Positions 11,714 to 23,792 of a stretch of 64,000 nucleotides of DNA are shown one piece after another. Positions within the stretch are counted from its first letter, which is position 1, and every line of letters starts with the position of its first letter. The DNA lies in the NCBI GenBank assembly GCA_026214975.1, contig JAOBSW010000654.1, positions 62,001 through 126,000 on the forward strand. Reading direction: 5' to 3'. Source of the DNA: Gentiana macrophylla. Taxonomy: Eukaryota > Streptophyta > Magnoliopsida > Gentianales > Gentianaceae. The notes below the pieces were generated by a model. The model ran no database searches. It worked only from the letters and a program-made list of their open reading frames with translations, and had not been told where the DNA came from. Both the position numbers and the translations under genes were made by a program.

Positions 11714-13747
11714 TGACGTCACCAAACCAGACCTTAGAAACGGCGTCAAGAAAGGAACAGACCTTTTCTAGGTTAGACGGATCCTAACCGGCAGTGTACC
11801 GGGTCAAATTGTAGTGATAAAGTGGTGAGTCAGGTGTCGAATCCTCGGGGAAAAAAGTGGTAATTCTTTTAAGTGTGGTTAAACACCAAAGAGATTGCTA
11901 TTAACTCGATCTAAACCGCAATTTTATAACACAGTTACTACGACTCTAACTAACATAAAATAAATGCGTAATTTAAAAGTTATTCTAATATAATATATAT
12001 AGATATATAAATATATATAGGTGTACATAAATAGTAAAATATATATATATATATATAAATATATAGATACCAATATATAGTTTATAGACTAGACTAGCCA
12101 AAGTATATGTAATTAATTCATTCGATCTTTTCAATTAATAGAATGTGTTCGATCTTCCTTTTAGGTCCAATTGAGTGAATGAAACGGTGTACTCTAATGT
12201 CAACAATTCCTCCTCACACGAGCGTATGAAATTGTCATATGTCAAAAGTCATCGGTCCAAGGTCCACAAGCGCCCCATGCTAAACTTAGTTAGTCAAAGC
12301 AGTGCAGTACAAATCTACCCCGGATAAAAGAGGTGATTCCATTTGTCGGATGGCCGATGTTATTCAAGAGGCTCCGGTTGTCAAGCGGATCGATTTAATA
12401 CAAGCGGTGTAGTTTCAATTAAAGCGTGATTTTAACATTATTAAGATCTTGAATACAAATTTTAATAAGATTTGTTTTACTAGGACAAATCGCCCCGGGT
12501 AGGAAATAGGATTCCGTTAATCAGACGGCCATTTTTACCCTCGGTTTTTCTATTTTTACTCATATCCCGACTTCTCGGTCGGTTCATCGCCAAAGTTATA
12601 TGTGGTATTCATCATGATTGATTACTTCATTCGAATATGTTATCATTACGTAGCGAAATAGAAAAAGATTCATTTTACTCAATTTTAGTCAATTTTATTT
12701 TAACATCATTCTTTTAACGAAAAGATCGAAATAATACGATTACATAACTTTGGCTAGTTATTAGATCTAGCCTAATAACATTATAAAAACTAAAAGAAGA
12801 AAATAACAAACATAAACATAATTATTATAGAAATTACCCGATTACAATCTGTTGATTCGTAAATCGTCTTTTCCTGAGTATTACAACGACTTTTAAGAAC
12901 ACCGAACCTTCGAGAATTTCCGAGCATTACTACGATACTACTACTACTAATTTATTTTGGCATAAAGCCTATTTACAAACTAAGAAAGGAGAAGAAAAGA
13001 GAAAGAAGAGGAGAGAATATATATAGAATATTGTATATATATATTGGTACACCCCAAATGAAGCCTCGATCCCCTTTTATAGAATTTTCCCTTCCCGGAC
13101 CGGTCTGAAAATTTGCCGGATCGGTCCGGTGTAATGATGATAATCATTACGACTTGTCATCAACATGTTCCCCATGTTACCCATAATCATTACTTGTCTT
13201 TGTGTAATTATATATATAATTATATATAATTACACGATTAATCTTCTAAAAATCGTAACTTGAATTCTTGATATCGAATGACATAATCGAACTTCCGTTG
13301 AAAAGCTCGTTGAATTCTCTACAACTTTCATCAAGACCACTTCTTGTAAAACGTATTCTCGATGAGCCATTTGTATTATACGTCCTTTTCGAGATTTAGA
13401 AACAATTATTCCTTGATCATGTATATCGGTGACGCTTTATAACTTCCTTTCAGCGACTTGTATTGACTTCAAAAAGTGTCGATACTCGGGATTTGATTCA
13501 TCTTAGGATTACGCAATGAAATAAACACAAAATACCCGTGTAAAATAGACACAATATTCCGGTTACTAAAACCGGTACAAAACTACAACTTTCTACTATA
13601 AATACTAACTTTTATTACTAACTATATTAAACTACAAAGATTAATATTTTATACTAATTATATCATAATTTTAGATATTTTACATAGAATTTGTCAACAA
13701 AACGTAATAAAATCACGTAAATTCAATCATATAAAAATAATACATCA
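11714..13747 (-). repeat. Athila-1 3' LTR
   Basis: This 2034-bp repeat pairs with 25907-27967. The copies are very similar, and differences are mostly 1-2 base changes and indels. A (TA)n tract near 12030-12060 is longer in the other copy. A minus-strand TATA box (CTATAAAAGGGG) lies at about 13070-13084, with the paired GC-rich motif just upstream of it (13094-13130). Confidence 0.9.
13094..13130 (-). promoter_or_regulatory. Paired GC-rich 12-mer upstream of the LTR TATA box
   Basis: Two sites, CCGGACCGGTC and CCGGATCGGTCC, start about 22 bp apart in otherwise AT-rich DNA. On the minus strand they lie about 15-50 bp upstream of CTATAAAAGGGG. The same pair occurs in the other LTR (27314-27350) and before each extra ORF (16510-16545, 18843-18878). 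Confidence 0.6.
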
Positions 13748-13766
13748 AATTACTCCCCACTTAGCT
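13748..13766 (-). promoter_or_regulatory. Polypurine tract of Athila-1
   Basis: On the minus strand the DNA reads AAGCTAAGTGGGGAGTAATT directly before the 3' LTR. An upstream GAGGACGAT completes a module also seen at the 3' ends of the other Athila-type elements here. Confidence 0.7.
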
Positions 13767-15239
13767 TTTGATCGTCCTCGAGCAAAAATAAGCGGTAATA
13801 ATATAAATAATGAGATAATATAATTGATCGATTAAAATTTCAAAAGTAATATATATAAATCAATATTACAAACATATAATTTATAACTTTTATAGAAATT
13901 TAAGGAAGGGAGATTATACAACTTAAATAAATTAAGTATCAAATATGAATTAGATGGAAACATGCATGCAATAATTCAGAAATATAAATAAAATATTAGA
14001 AATACTTTCTATCTCGATTATTACGAATTTCTGGAATCATTAACTAAGTCAGATAGAAGACATAGTGGCTTAATATATTAGGATAGGACATTGGTTAATC
14101 GAAAGATAGAAAGGAAATCAAAAGAGAAAGATGTAAGTAAATGCATCTACGTCTTCACATTCTTGATCAAAAACGATTACGATTAGTAACATCCTTTTAT
14201 TCCAACATTTTTGATTTTTTTTCTCTCTTCTTTTTTTTTTTTTTTTTTTTTTTAACATACATATATTAAGAACTAAAGCGTGAGTGTGTGTAAATAATCA
14301 AATTCACAAGCATTGCTTCATCAAGATTGATCGGAGTACTACTCTTTCGATCTAAAATTACGAGTCCGGTTTCCTTAAACACGTAATCATTCTTGAGATC
14401 TTTTGATTCGACTTATGCCTTCATTCTCAGCAATAGGACATTTCGAGATAATCCCCTAGCTGGACTACTATCATCAGACATATATTTGGTCGATCAAAGA
14501 TAGGGAAGATACTTGATATTCGATTTATTCTGTGTAAAAATGGTGCTTTAATTCTTAAAAATTTTTCATAAGACACTAACATATCTGAACTCATTCCAAT
14601 CTCAGCATATACCGTTTTTCTCAACTCTTAACTTTTTTCTGTCATCATCTCCTCTCATAAGTACGTACAAACTCGAAGGATGTCAAAGAAATGTAGACCA
14701 AAACAAGCTAAGGATCGGAAATTTCTAGTTAATCAAAATGGCTAAAATTCCGAGTGAGGTCTTGATCACTCTTTAAAAAGCTGAGGTGGGGTCAAAAATT
14801 GGAAATTTTATTCGGAGTAGGTTATTTGTTTATAGTTATATTTTTGTGGTGCCAAAAATCATCATTCTAATTTTGATTCCAATTTCATAATTAATCTTAA
14901 AAGAAAATTATCTAAAAATTTATTTATAAATATAAAAATTACTTGAATAATTCCATAAAAGAAATATTTGATAAAAATTATTTAGTTATACATACTCAAA
15001 ATCTTAAAAATCTTATAAAAGATATAAAACATATTCATTATATATCTAATATATTTTACTAAATCAAAAATTAATCCTCTCGAATTATATCATTTTTATT
15101 CATATATTAACCAACTTAAATTATTCAAGAAAAATTAAAACTAAGAAATAAGTAATTAAAGTACTAATTTATATGAAAAAGGTTATATTTTATAATTATT
15201 TTTTATTTTTTCGAAAATTTTAATGAAATTTTCAAACCT
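13767..15239 (-). other. Athila-1 3' non-coding region with a conserved stem-loop
   Basis: There is no coding frame. The segment 14413-14480 (minus strand) contains TGATGATAGTAGTCCAGCTA followed by an imperfect hairpin with loop ATCTCGA. It is about 85% identical over 70 bases to 54746-54818 in the element at 50220-56694. A run of about 22 T occurs near 14231-14252. The rest is AT-rich DNA in which I see nothing. Confidence 0.65.
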
Positions 15240-15275
15240 AACTCTACTCCCCACTTACGAAGTGACATCGTCCCG
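15240..15275 (-). promoter_or_regulatory. Second, internal polypurine-tract-like module
   Basis: The minus strand reads GGGACGATGTCACTTCGTAA then GTGGGGAGTAGAG. It resembles the terminal tract at 13748. It lies just after the extra ORFs, 1.5 kb before the LTR. It could be an internal plus-strand primer or a relic of tandem growth of the 3' region. Confidence 0.5.
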
Positions 15276-15544
15276 ATGTTCAATAAGTATGAAAAAGTAG
15301 GTTCGAAAATTAAATTAAAATTATAGATGATCGTTATAAACATCGATAACACACGTATATTAAAATCAAACAACATATATATTAAACAAAAAGAAACTAT
15401 TCTGGACTAAAAATAAAACAAACTTACTATTAACTTACTAACCTTAAGCAACTTTAACTTATTAAAGCAAACCAAACTTAAACTAAATTAAATAAAACCA
15501 CTAACAACTATCTCAAATAGTTGACGAACAACCCGGATTCTCTA

Positions 15545-16359
15545 CCGGTAGCAATCCTCTACGACAATCACGAGACGGATATATCTCATCAGAAGCAATT
15601 TGAGGACTTCATTCAAATGAATACATAACCTTGAAATTAACCAAGCAAAAGGCATCGCCGCTTCCATTATTATACCGTTCCTTTGCAAAGTTTATCGCCA
15701 TCCTAAAAATCAAAATCCCTGAGTCCACATAAGCTCCAGGTTATCAATGCAAACAACAGAAGTATCTCACTATCACTAACCCATGCAAAGTCACTAGTCG
15801 GATAGACTCGTGAGTTAATGAAATGTTTCCATGCTCTCAGATGAGCAGGCAGAGCTGAAGTGGTAGAATCGTAATTTTGATCGAACTCTGGAAACAAATA
15901 CGGAAAAGCTTCCGTGACATAGTTAACAACATGACAAGAGTTCCCTAATCCCCATTGATATTCATAATGAAGATTATGGATTTGATTGAAAATCGGTATC
16001 TCGTAGATATGATTGATAATATGAGGTGACAGTGAATAAGTGTACCACGAGCAGATATATAAGTTGTGACGGATCTACCGTGAAGTGATGAGAGAAAGAG
16101 TGAATAAAATTCACTAACAATAGAAACATTAATTCTTCCTCGAGGTTGCTTAACAAATTTTTTCCATCCTTGATTACGAATTAAATCCTTCGAATCGATC
16201 AATTTTTTCAAAATTGATACCCTTTCCATCAATATAGGAGAATTTGCAAACCTCGCATTCACCAACAAATTAACATTTGAAGCACTAGACTCGGGATAAA
16301 AACATCAACTGTCTCCGGATCGTATGAATTGATTGATGGTGATGATCGGTTTGACATTT
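15545..16359 (-). pseudogene. Athila-1 extra ORF, second (diverged) copy, PF20167-type
   Basis: The likely start is the ATG at 16357-16359 (MSNRSSPSINSYDPE). Readable pieces: IRNQGWKKFVKQPRGRINVS with VSEFYSLF (around 16180-16100), LRAWKHFINSRVYPTSDFAW (around 15830-15770), and FAWLISRLC (around 15640). The spacing matches the better preserved copy at 17075-18411 (WLDFAAQRTGEIN...LVAEFYAVL; LRAIKRFLSHTLYPTTKHTA; FISDLC). PF20167 is the 'putative plant transposon protein' domain, found in Athila env-position ORFs; its function is unknown. Several stops and frameshifts are present. Confidence 0.65.
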
Positions 16360-16509
16360 TAGTTTAAGCAGATGCAGAAAAGAAAAAGATTGAAAGGAGT
16401 GAGTGAATTGGCAAATTTTTACTTTCAACCTCTCTGTCCTTATATGGATAAAATTAGAGTACACGTGCATGCATACTAACACTTTCAGTATGACTAAGCA
16501 GTTTTTACT

Positions 16510-16545
16510 CCCGGATCGGTCCTGAAACTGACCGGACCGGTCCGG
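16510..16545 (-). promoter_or_regulatory. Paired GC-rich 12-mer before the second extra ORF
   Basis: CCGGATCGGTCC and CCGGACCGGTCC start 21-22 bp apart, about 150 bp upstream of the ORF start at 16359. A possible TATA box (CCATATAAGG) lies about 65-70 bp downstream on the minus strand. The order of the two site variants is swapped relative to the LTR pair. Confidence 0.55.
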
Positions 16546-17074
16546 CTTTAAAATATTTTTACCGTATGAAGGTTGTAAAGTTCAAGTTTGCTTTGTTCAA
16601 CTTAATAGCCTTCAAGCTATTTGAAAAGCTATAAAGCTATAAAGCTATAAAGGTTGTAAATTCAAATTAACTTTGTTCAATATTATCTCACCGATACGGA
16701 TAAAACGACACACGAATACGACATGCGAATGCTAAATATATATATATATATTTTTTTTTTTATTTTTTTTTTTTTTTATGAAATATTTAAATACTATTAA
16801 TAATAAATTTACGACTACGACAGAATATGATTAATGAAATCGAAAACTTATTAAACTAGCAAACTTACCAACTAAAGTTAAAATGCAGAAAATAAACAGT
16901 CATAAAATGTTTAGAAATAATAAAAGTTGTTTAAAATCAAACAATGTCAACATCATCATAAATCACAGCGATAAATCGGATCATTCATACTTGGAACCGA
17001 TGACGTAACTGGCTGTGGAAACGTAGTCGTGATCCGAACTGAACTGTCGAGATCCATCGAACTCATACTTGACG

Positions 17075-18411
17075 TCATCCTTGCAAAATCCGAAAATCCT
17101 CCCCAGCTAGATGTAATAAACACCACGAGAACTCGTATAAAAGACACACGACCACTAGGCGGCTTCCAAAAGGATTTGGCATATGATGAAAGCTCTGAGA
17201 TGGTGGAATAGGTGCTATCCATTCTGGTAACGTATACGGGTTAGATTGACAGGGCGGATAGGCAGTTCTATCGAAAGAAGGATCAAGATGCATCTGCTCA
17301 TGTCTCAGCATCCCTCTACGTAAATCATCACTCCACTGCCTACTCTGCTCAGCAAACAAAGCCATATTAGCCTGTCCTCGGGCTACATCTGATACTAAGG
17401 ATTGAAACATATCGTATGTAATAGTGTTTGGGAGAGAAGTTTGCTGTTGCTCAGAAAAAGATGAAAATGCTGAAACTGGTGGAACTGGTGGAGCTGGTGG
17501 AGGGGTACTACGTCTAACTATCGAGTCTATCGAACCCTCTGGAGACCTCCTCAGACTAGGGCCTATCAGGGACTCATCTGCCATCATCAACTTGTCGTTA
17601 GACAGGAAAGGAACTCCTGATCTACGACATAAATCTGAAATAAAGCCAGGAAAGTACATGTGACTCCCTGCCTTGGCAGTAACAATAAACTCGAAAACCC
17701 TTCTATACATAATCTTCCCCACATCCACCTTAACATCATGAATCATCGCCCAAGTAATGCATAAATCTTCTTTACCAAAGGCGGTGTGTTTGGTAGTGGG
17801 ATAGAGAGTATGGCTCAAAAATCTTTTGATTGCCCTCAGATCTCTAAAACACTTCCCATAATTAAATCTGTTGTCCACCCACTCTGCTGTAGCATCAAAC
17901 TCCCTCTGAGCTCTAGAGGCAATCTGCTCATACATAGCAGGATCATCTAATCCATAAACAGCTCTATAATCTTCTTCATCTGGAAAAACTTCTACCCCTA
18001 AAACAGCATTAATCAGTTCCGGACTAAAAGAAACATGTCTAGACCTAAGGGGAATAGACTCTATCATACTACCCTCAGTGGGTGTCAAAGTAGACAAAAC
18101 TGCATAAAATTCTGCCACTAAGGTAGTATTGATCTCTCCTGTCCTCTGAGCTGCAAAATCCAACCATTGGCGTCTCGCAAAAATACGCCTAACCTCCTCT
18201 CCTAAGTCATCAAAATCTAAGCCTCTTTCCAACACAACTCCACATTTACTATAGATATTTTTATAAGCATTCTTAGCTTGAGGTGAAGTTTATGCTTGAC
18301 AAAACTAATGATTCTTCTTCGGTGTTAAATCTTTTAATTCTACGACCGGCACTTCTATTGGAATATTAGGCTTTCTTTTCTTAGAGATTTTTTATTTGGA
18401 TGAGGCCATTC
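17075..18411 (-). pseudogene. Athila-1 extra ORF, first copy, PF20167-type
   Basis: The frame is open from 18235 to 17075 (386 codons). Homology with the other copy suggests the true start is the ATG at 18409-18411, followed by three stops. Visible: ARRQWLDFAAQRTGEINTTL, LVAEFYAVL, SFSPELINAVLGV, LRAIKRFLSHTLYPTTKHTA, and MYFPGFISDLCRRSGVPFL. Then comes a proline-rich, low-complexity C-terminal region. This is the env-position ORF of Athila elements; PF20167 proteins have no proven role. I see no clear membrane segment or signal peptide. The end after residue 350 looks frame-shifted. Confidence 0.75.
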
Positions 18412-18842
18412 TACGATATTGAATTGACAAAACAACAATAAAATCAACAGAAAAACAACACAAAATAAAATGTCACAACACACGTAAAATTCAAAACAGT
18501 TGAAAATAAATCTAAAAATTATAAAAATTATGAAATTGATAAGTAAAGTAAACAAATTATACCTTATAATGAACAAAACCGTGAAAAGTGGCCGGAAAAG
18601 TCGTATAAGCCTCCGGGATGAAATGGAGCTTGTGTTCGATCTTTTTCAAATTTCTCACTTGTGTTAAAGAGAGGAGAGTAAAAGAGGAAGAATGTATGTA
18701 ATGGTGTAGTGTAATTTATATTTTTGAAGAGAAAAAGAAAAAAATTCGAAGTGGAGGAGGTGTAGTGCAATTGCCTTTCTTTGAAAAGAGGTGGAAATGA
18801 GGAAGAAGAAAGTGTCCCCGTCTTTTTAGGTTAACTTTCGAA

Positions 18843-18878
18843 CCCGGACCGGTCCTGATAAGGGCCGGATCGGTCCGT
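18843..18878 (-). promoter_or_regulatory. Paired GC-rich 12-mer before the first extra ORF
   Basis: CCGGACCGGTCC and CCGGATCGGTCC start about 22 bp apart, upstream of the ORF. On the minus strand CCTAAAAAGACGGGG follows at a spacing like that between the LTR pair and its TATA box. It suggests a promoter of its own for the ORF. Confidence 0.55.
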
Positions 18879-19716
18879 GTGCAATTTTTATGATTTTTCG
18901 AAATATATATTTTTTTTTTTTTTTGGATTTTTGATATAAAACTTATAAAACTTTAATAAAAACTTTAAAATAAAATTTATAAATTTTATAACAATTTCTC
19001 AAAACTTATAAAATCTTTATAAAACTTATTTAAAAGTTTATAAAAATTCAATAAATTTCTATTAATTCTTATAAAATATCTAAAAACTTAAAGAACTTTT
19101 TATAAAACTTTTATAAAGATCCAATTTTATAAAATTTTCAAAGTTATGCAAGAATTTTATAAAACTAAAAACAATAAAAGACTTGAACTTACGGGGTTTC
19201 TAATTCTTCAATTTCTACAAACTCCAGATTCCTAACGTACCTTTCAAGCAAACTATATCCTAGAAATGTAGCGTTTGAATTAAGTCTTGGAAGTCCATCG
19301 GGATTTTCGGTTAACCACCTAATCGTTCCCTTCTTAATTATATTCAAACACTCACTCTGAGATTGAGTTATATTTTTCCCACATCGCCCACTGTGTTCAA
19401 TTTTTCCTGATTCTCGCACTTCCTTAAAAACTTAGCCCTTCTCTTTATCGAACTTCTTGACGTACCATTACAAACTTCTCTCAATTTTTCTCTCTCAACA
19501 ATTGCTTGTTCTGCTCAAAAACTAAGGCTTCATAGTAAAGGCGATATCTCTATTAAAACCAAACTTCAAAAGCAAAACAAAACTCCTAATCTATACAAAA
19601 AAGACATCCAGGTTCTTTTTTACGTCTATCCGGTAAAAGACGAAACTAGTTTAGACATATAAAAGTAAAGATAAAACACGGTAATTTGATACTTTCAAAT
19701 TTTTAAATCTCGCTTT
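18879..19716 (-). other. AT-rich spacer between integrase and extra ORFs
   Basis: It is mostly A/T-rich repeats of the type TTATAAAA. A 76-codon open frame at 19189-19419 (-) has no match that I recognise. Otherwise nothing is seen. Confidence 0.5.
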
Positions 19717-20953
19717 TTAGTCTTTCGGAGGGTCGATCAGCAACATCACTTCATTTATCAGAGAGATTTCTTCACCTTCCAGAAATAGCTTCACCCTGTG
19801 ACCATTGGCTATAAAAGTTGTATTCCCATCAGTTAGTTCAACAGCTCCAGATTTATAAACTCGTGTTACTTTAAATGGACCTGTCCATCTTGATTTAAGC
19901 TTTCCTGGAAACAACTTTAAACGTGAATTGTACAATAACACTCGATCACCTATATGGAACTCACGACTATAGATTCTCTTATCATGGAACGATTTCGTGC
20001 GTTCCTTGTAGATTCGAGCATTTTCATATGAATCAAGGCGAAATTCTTCTAATTACATTAATCAAGTAATCTATGATCACCGATGACCTTAGGATCGAAA
20101 TTTAAAAATCTAATAGCCAGTAATGCTCGGTGTTCTAACTCTCTTGGGAGATGACAAGATTTACCAAAGACTAATTTGTAGGAGAACGACCAATTGGAGT
20201 TTTAAAAGTCACATTTCAGTATGCCCATAACGCATCATCTAGTCTAACTGCCCAGTTTTTACGGTTTGAATCCACTGTTTTTTCTATGATTCTTTTAATC
20301 TCTCTATTTGACACCTCTACCTGACCACTGGTTTGCGGATGATAAGGCGTTCCTAACTTATGCGTTACACCATACTTTTCAATTAACTTAGTAAATGGTC
20401 GATTGCAAAAGTGCGAACCTCTATCACTAATGATCGCCTTGGAATGCCATATCTAGTGAATATGTTCTTTTAAGGAATCGTATGACAACCTTGGTATCAT
20501 TAGTGGGAAGAGCTTTGACTTTTCACCCATTTGAAACATAATCTACCATTACAAGAATAAATCTTTTTCCAAACGATATAGGAAAGGTCCCATGAAATCT
20601 ATACCCCAAACATCAAATAACTCACATTCTAAAATAGGTTGCATAGGCATTTCATGTTTTTTAGATACATTTCCCCATTTTTGACAAGACTCACAAGATT
20701 TGACATACTTATAAGCATCTCTATATAGCGTAGGCCAATAAAAACCACATTGCAAGACTTTAAAAGCAGTTTTCCAACCTCCATGATGACCTCCTGCCTC
20801 ACGATCATGACAAAATGATAAAACACTTAAGATTTCATTATCAGGCACACATTTTCTGATTATTCCATCCGAACATTTACGGAAAAGATCTGGTTCCTCC
20901 CAGTAATAAAATTTTAAGTCATAAAAGAACTTCTTTTCATTTGCCAAGTCCAA
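19717..20953 (-). pseudogene. Athila-1 integrase (broken)
   Basis: The N-terminal zinc-binding part is open at 20953-20549: CHDREAGGHHGGWKTAFKVL followed by a CxxC (CESCQKW), then the core start FDVWGIDFMGPF. The core (20548-19950) is split by stops and frameshifts. The C-terminal domain is open at 19941-19717: [19 protein letters not shown] and [12 protein letters not shown], the typical end of Athila pol. In the family it inserts the cDNA. Confidence 0.88.
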
Positions 20954-22899
20954 TGAGACGGAATGTAATCACAGGTTAAATAGTTAATGATATCTCCAAA
21001 CCAAGGTGAATTTTCCTTAGAAGGAATTCTATTTTTTAATAATTGCATGGTTGAAGGCATATCGATTCTAAACAGTTGTTCATCAGGAAACGAATCCTTA
21101 ATTTCATTTCCTATTTCTTCCTCAGTTTCCATTCTACTTAGATGATCTGCTACTACATTCTCACTTCCTTTTTTATCTTTAATCTCAATATCAAATTCTT
21201 GAAGTAGAAGAATCCATCTAAGAAGGCGTGGTTTCAGATCTTTCTTACTCATTAAATATTTCAATTTGAATGGTGCGTATAAACTATTACCTTAGAGCCA
21301 ACAATATACGATCTAAACTTATCTAAGGCAAAAATTACAGCCAACAGCTTCTTTTTTTCGTAGTTGCATAGTTTAGTTGAGTGCATTTAACGTATGAGAT
21401 GCATAGTAAATAGCTTTGAGAATTCTATTATACCTTTGACCTAAAACAGCTCCTACAAACTAAATCGCTTGCATCACACATAATCTCAAAAGGTAAATCC
21501 GATGCCTGGTGCCACCAATATCAGTGCGATAATCAACTTCGCTTTGTGGTCTTAAATGCTTCCATACATTTATTATCAAAATTAAAAGATACTTTTTTCA
21601 AGCAAATGACTTAGAGGCTTTGCTATTTTTGAAAAATCTGCAATAAATCTCCTATAAAATCCTGCATGTCCAAGAAATCCTCTTAACGTTCTTAGATTAA
21701 GCTGGTGGAGGCAATTTTTCGATTACCTCGACTTTAGCTTTATCAACTTCAATTCCTACTTGAGATTCTATGTCCTAGTACAATTCCTTCGATACCATTA
21801 AATGACATTTTTCCCGATTAAGCACTAAATTGGTATCCTCACAGCGTTGTAACACTCGTTCTAAGTGTAACAAACAGCCATTAAAAGAGTCTCCGTAAAC
21901 ACTAAAGTCGTCCATAAAAATTTCTAAGAATTTCTCAACCATATCAGAAAATATAGACATCATACATCTTTGAAACGTAGCTGGAGCATTACATAAACCA
22001 AACGGCATTCTTTTATACGCAAAAGTTCCATAAGGACAAGTGAAAGTAGTCTTTTCCCTATCTCCTGCTGCAATGAAAATCTGTAAATATCCTGAATAAC
22101 CATCTAAGAAACAGTAATACTTATGACCACTTAAACGTTCCAACATTTGTACTATGAATGGAAGTGGATGATGATCTTTCTTAGTATGATCATTTAGTTT
22201 TCTAAAATCAATGCACATTCGATATCCTGTAATTTCCCTTGTTGGAATCCATTCATTCTTATCATTCTCTTTCACTGTGAAACCTCCTTTCTTTGGTACA
22301 ACTTGAGTTGGACTTACCCATTCACTATCCGATATAGGAAAAATTATTCCCATTTCTAATAGCTTAATAACCTCTTTCTTAACGATTAATCGTAAATTCG
22401 GGTTGGCGGCGTTGCTATGTTGAATACAAGGTTTAGCATCTTCTTTCGTAATTATCTTATGAACACATATCTCAGGACTAATACCTCGAATATCAAAGAA
22501 TCGTCCATCCAAAAGCTTTCTTATGCTTTTTCAACCTTCCTAGTAATTGATCTTCTTGTTGCTCCGTTAAAGTTGATGAAATAATAAGCGGTAAAAGGTT
22601 ATCATTTTCAAGAAAAGCATATTTTGATTTAAAGGTAACGGTTTCAATTCCAGATTCTTAGGCGGATCTTCGATTGATGATTTAAGAACCGGTCCTTCTA
22701 GTTCTAATTCTAAATACTTATGCCATGGTGGTTTAAAAGTAAAACTTCCTTTATCTAGAGAAAGGATTATCTCTTTCATTTCAATGTCTTCCTCATCTTC
22801 TTTATAGATAGATAAAGTTAAACATTCTTCTAATCTATCTTCAAAAGTTGGTAAATCGATTATCATAGACAGTAATGAATATCTTCTATAAAAGAACAT
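20914..22899 (-). pseudogene. Athila-1 reverse transcriptase and RNase H (broken)
   Basis: RT is open at 22512-21775. Catalytic boxes are visible as FLDGYSGY (residues 135-142, first Asp) and FMDD (199-202), with RMPFGLCNAPATF between them. The connection and most of RNase H (21774-21265) are broken. The RNase H end is open at 21264-20914, with [15 protein letters not shown] and DHLSRM. The upstream part (22899-22567) is a linker whose start I cannot fix. FMDD in place of YxDD is usual for Athila. Confidence 0.9.
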
Positions 22900-23358
22900 G
22901 ATTACGGTGATGTGTATTGATGGTTCATAGCTTTGAAAATATTGAAAGCAACTTCATCTTCATTGACTCTCAAAATTAATTCTCCTTTACGAACATCGAT
23001 TAAAGTTCTCCTGTAGCTAGAAATGGACGTCCTAAGATAAGCGGCGCTGAAATTCCTTCTTCCATTTCCATAACTACAAAGTCTCTTGGAAAATAGAACT
23101 TGTCTACTTTAACCAATACGTCCTCAATAATTCCTCTAGGGTACTTAATCGATCTATCCGCCATTTGCAGAGTCATTTCGATCTTAGTAAGCTTTCTATG
23201 CCTAGCTTTCTATAATCCTCATAAGACATGAGATTTATACTAGCTCCTGCATCACATAAGACCTTCTTAAACAAAAATCCTCCAATTTCACACGGAATCG
23301 TAAAACTTCCGGGATCTTTTAGTTTAGGTGGTAACTTATCTTTGTGAATTGCGAACAT
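22900..23358 (-). pseudogene. Athila-1 protease (broken)
   Basis: The open part at 23358-23173 contains the active-site region VLCDAGASINLM (the Athila family usually has DLGASIN) after FTIPCEIGG. The downstream half is split by frameshifts. It lies between gag and RT, as expected. Confidence 0.8.
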
Positions 23359-23792
23359 TCTTCATTTAGGCATATATTCTCATATTCCTCTAATTTTTTC
23401 TTATTTGATAGTATATCCTTCAAAAACTTTCCATAGGTAGGCATATTTATCGAGCTTCGATAATGAGGATATTAACATTAATATGACGAAAAGTATCAAG
23501 GAAACGAGCATACTACGATCGGTCTTAATCTTTTAATTTGATCTTTAGGTGGAAAAGGTAAAGACTCTAAATCTATAACCTTTGGTTTGAAGTCATTCTC
23601 TCTTTTCCTTTATCCTTTGGAGTATTACTTGATCGCCATGTTTGAGTTCTTGAATTTTTCTTTTAATTTGTTCCTGAATCAATCTCTACTTCATATTCCT
23701 TGCTTCTTCCTGTTTTTCATCCTTGTTTTCTTTATCTTCTACTCTAACATGTTCCTTAAATAGATTCCTTAAATCTTTATCCATGGGGTCTT

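Noticed and set aside
17424..17663. 79-codon plus-strand frame with Gly-rich stretch
   Set aside because: Antisense shadow of the Pro-rich tail of the Athila-1 extra ORF.
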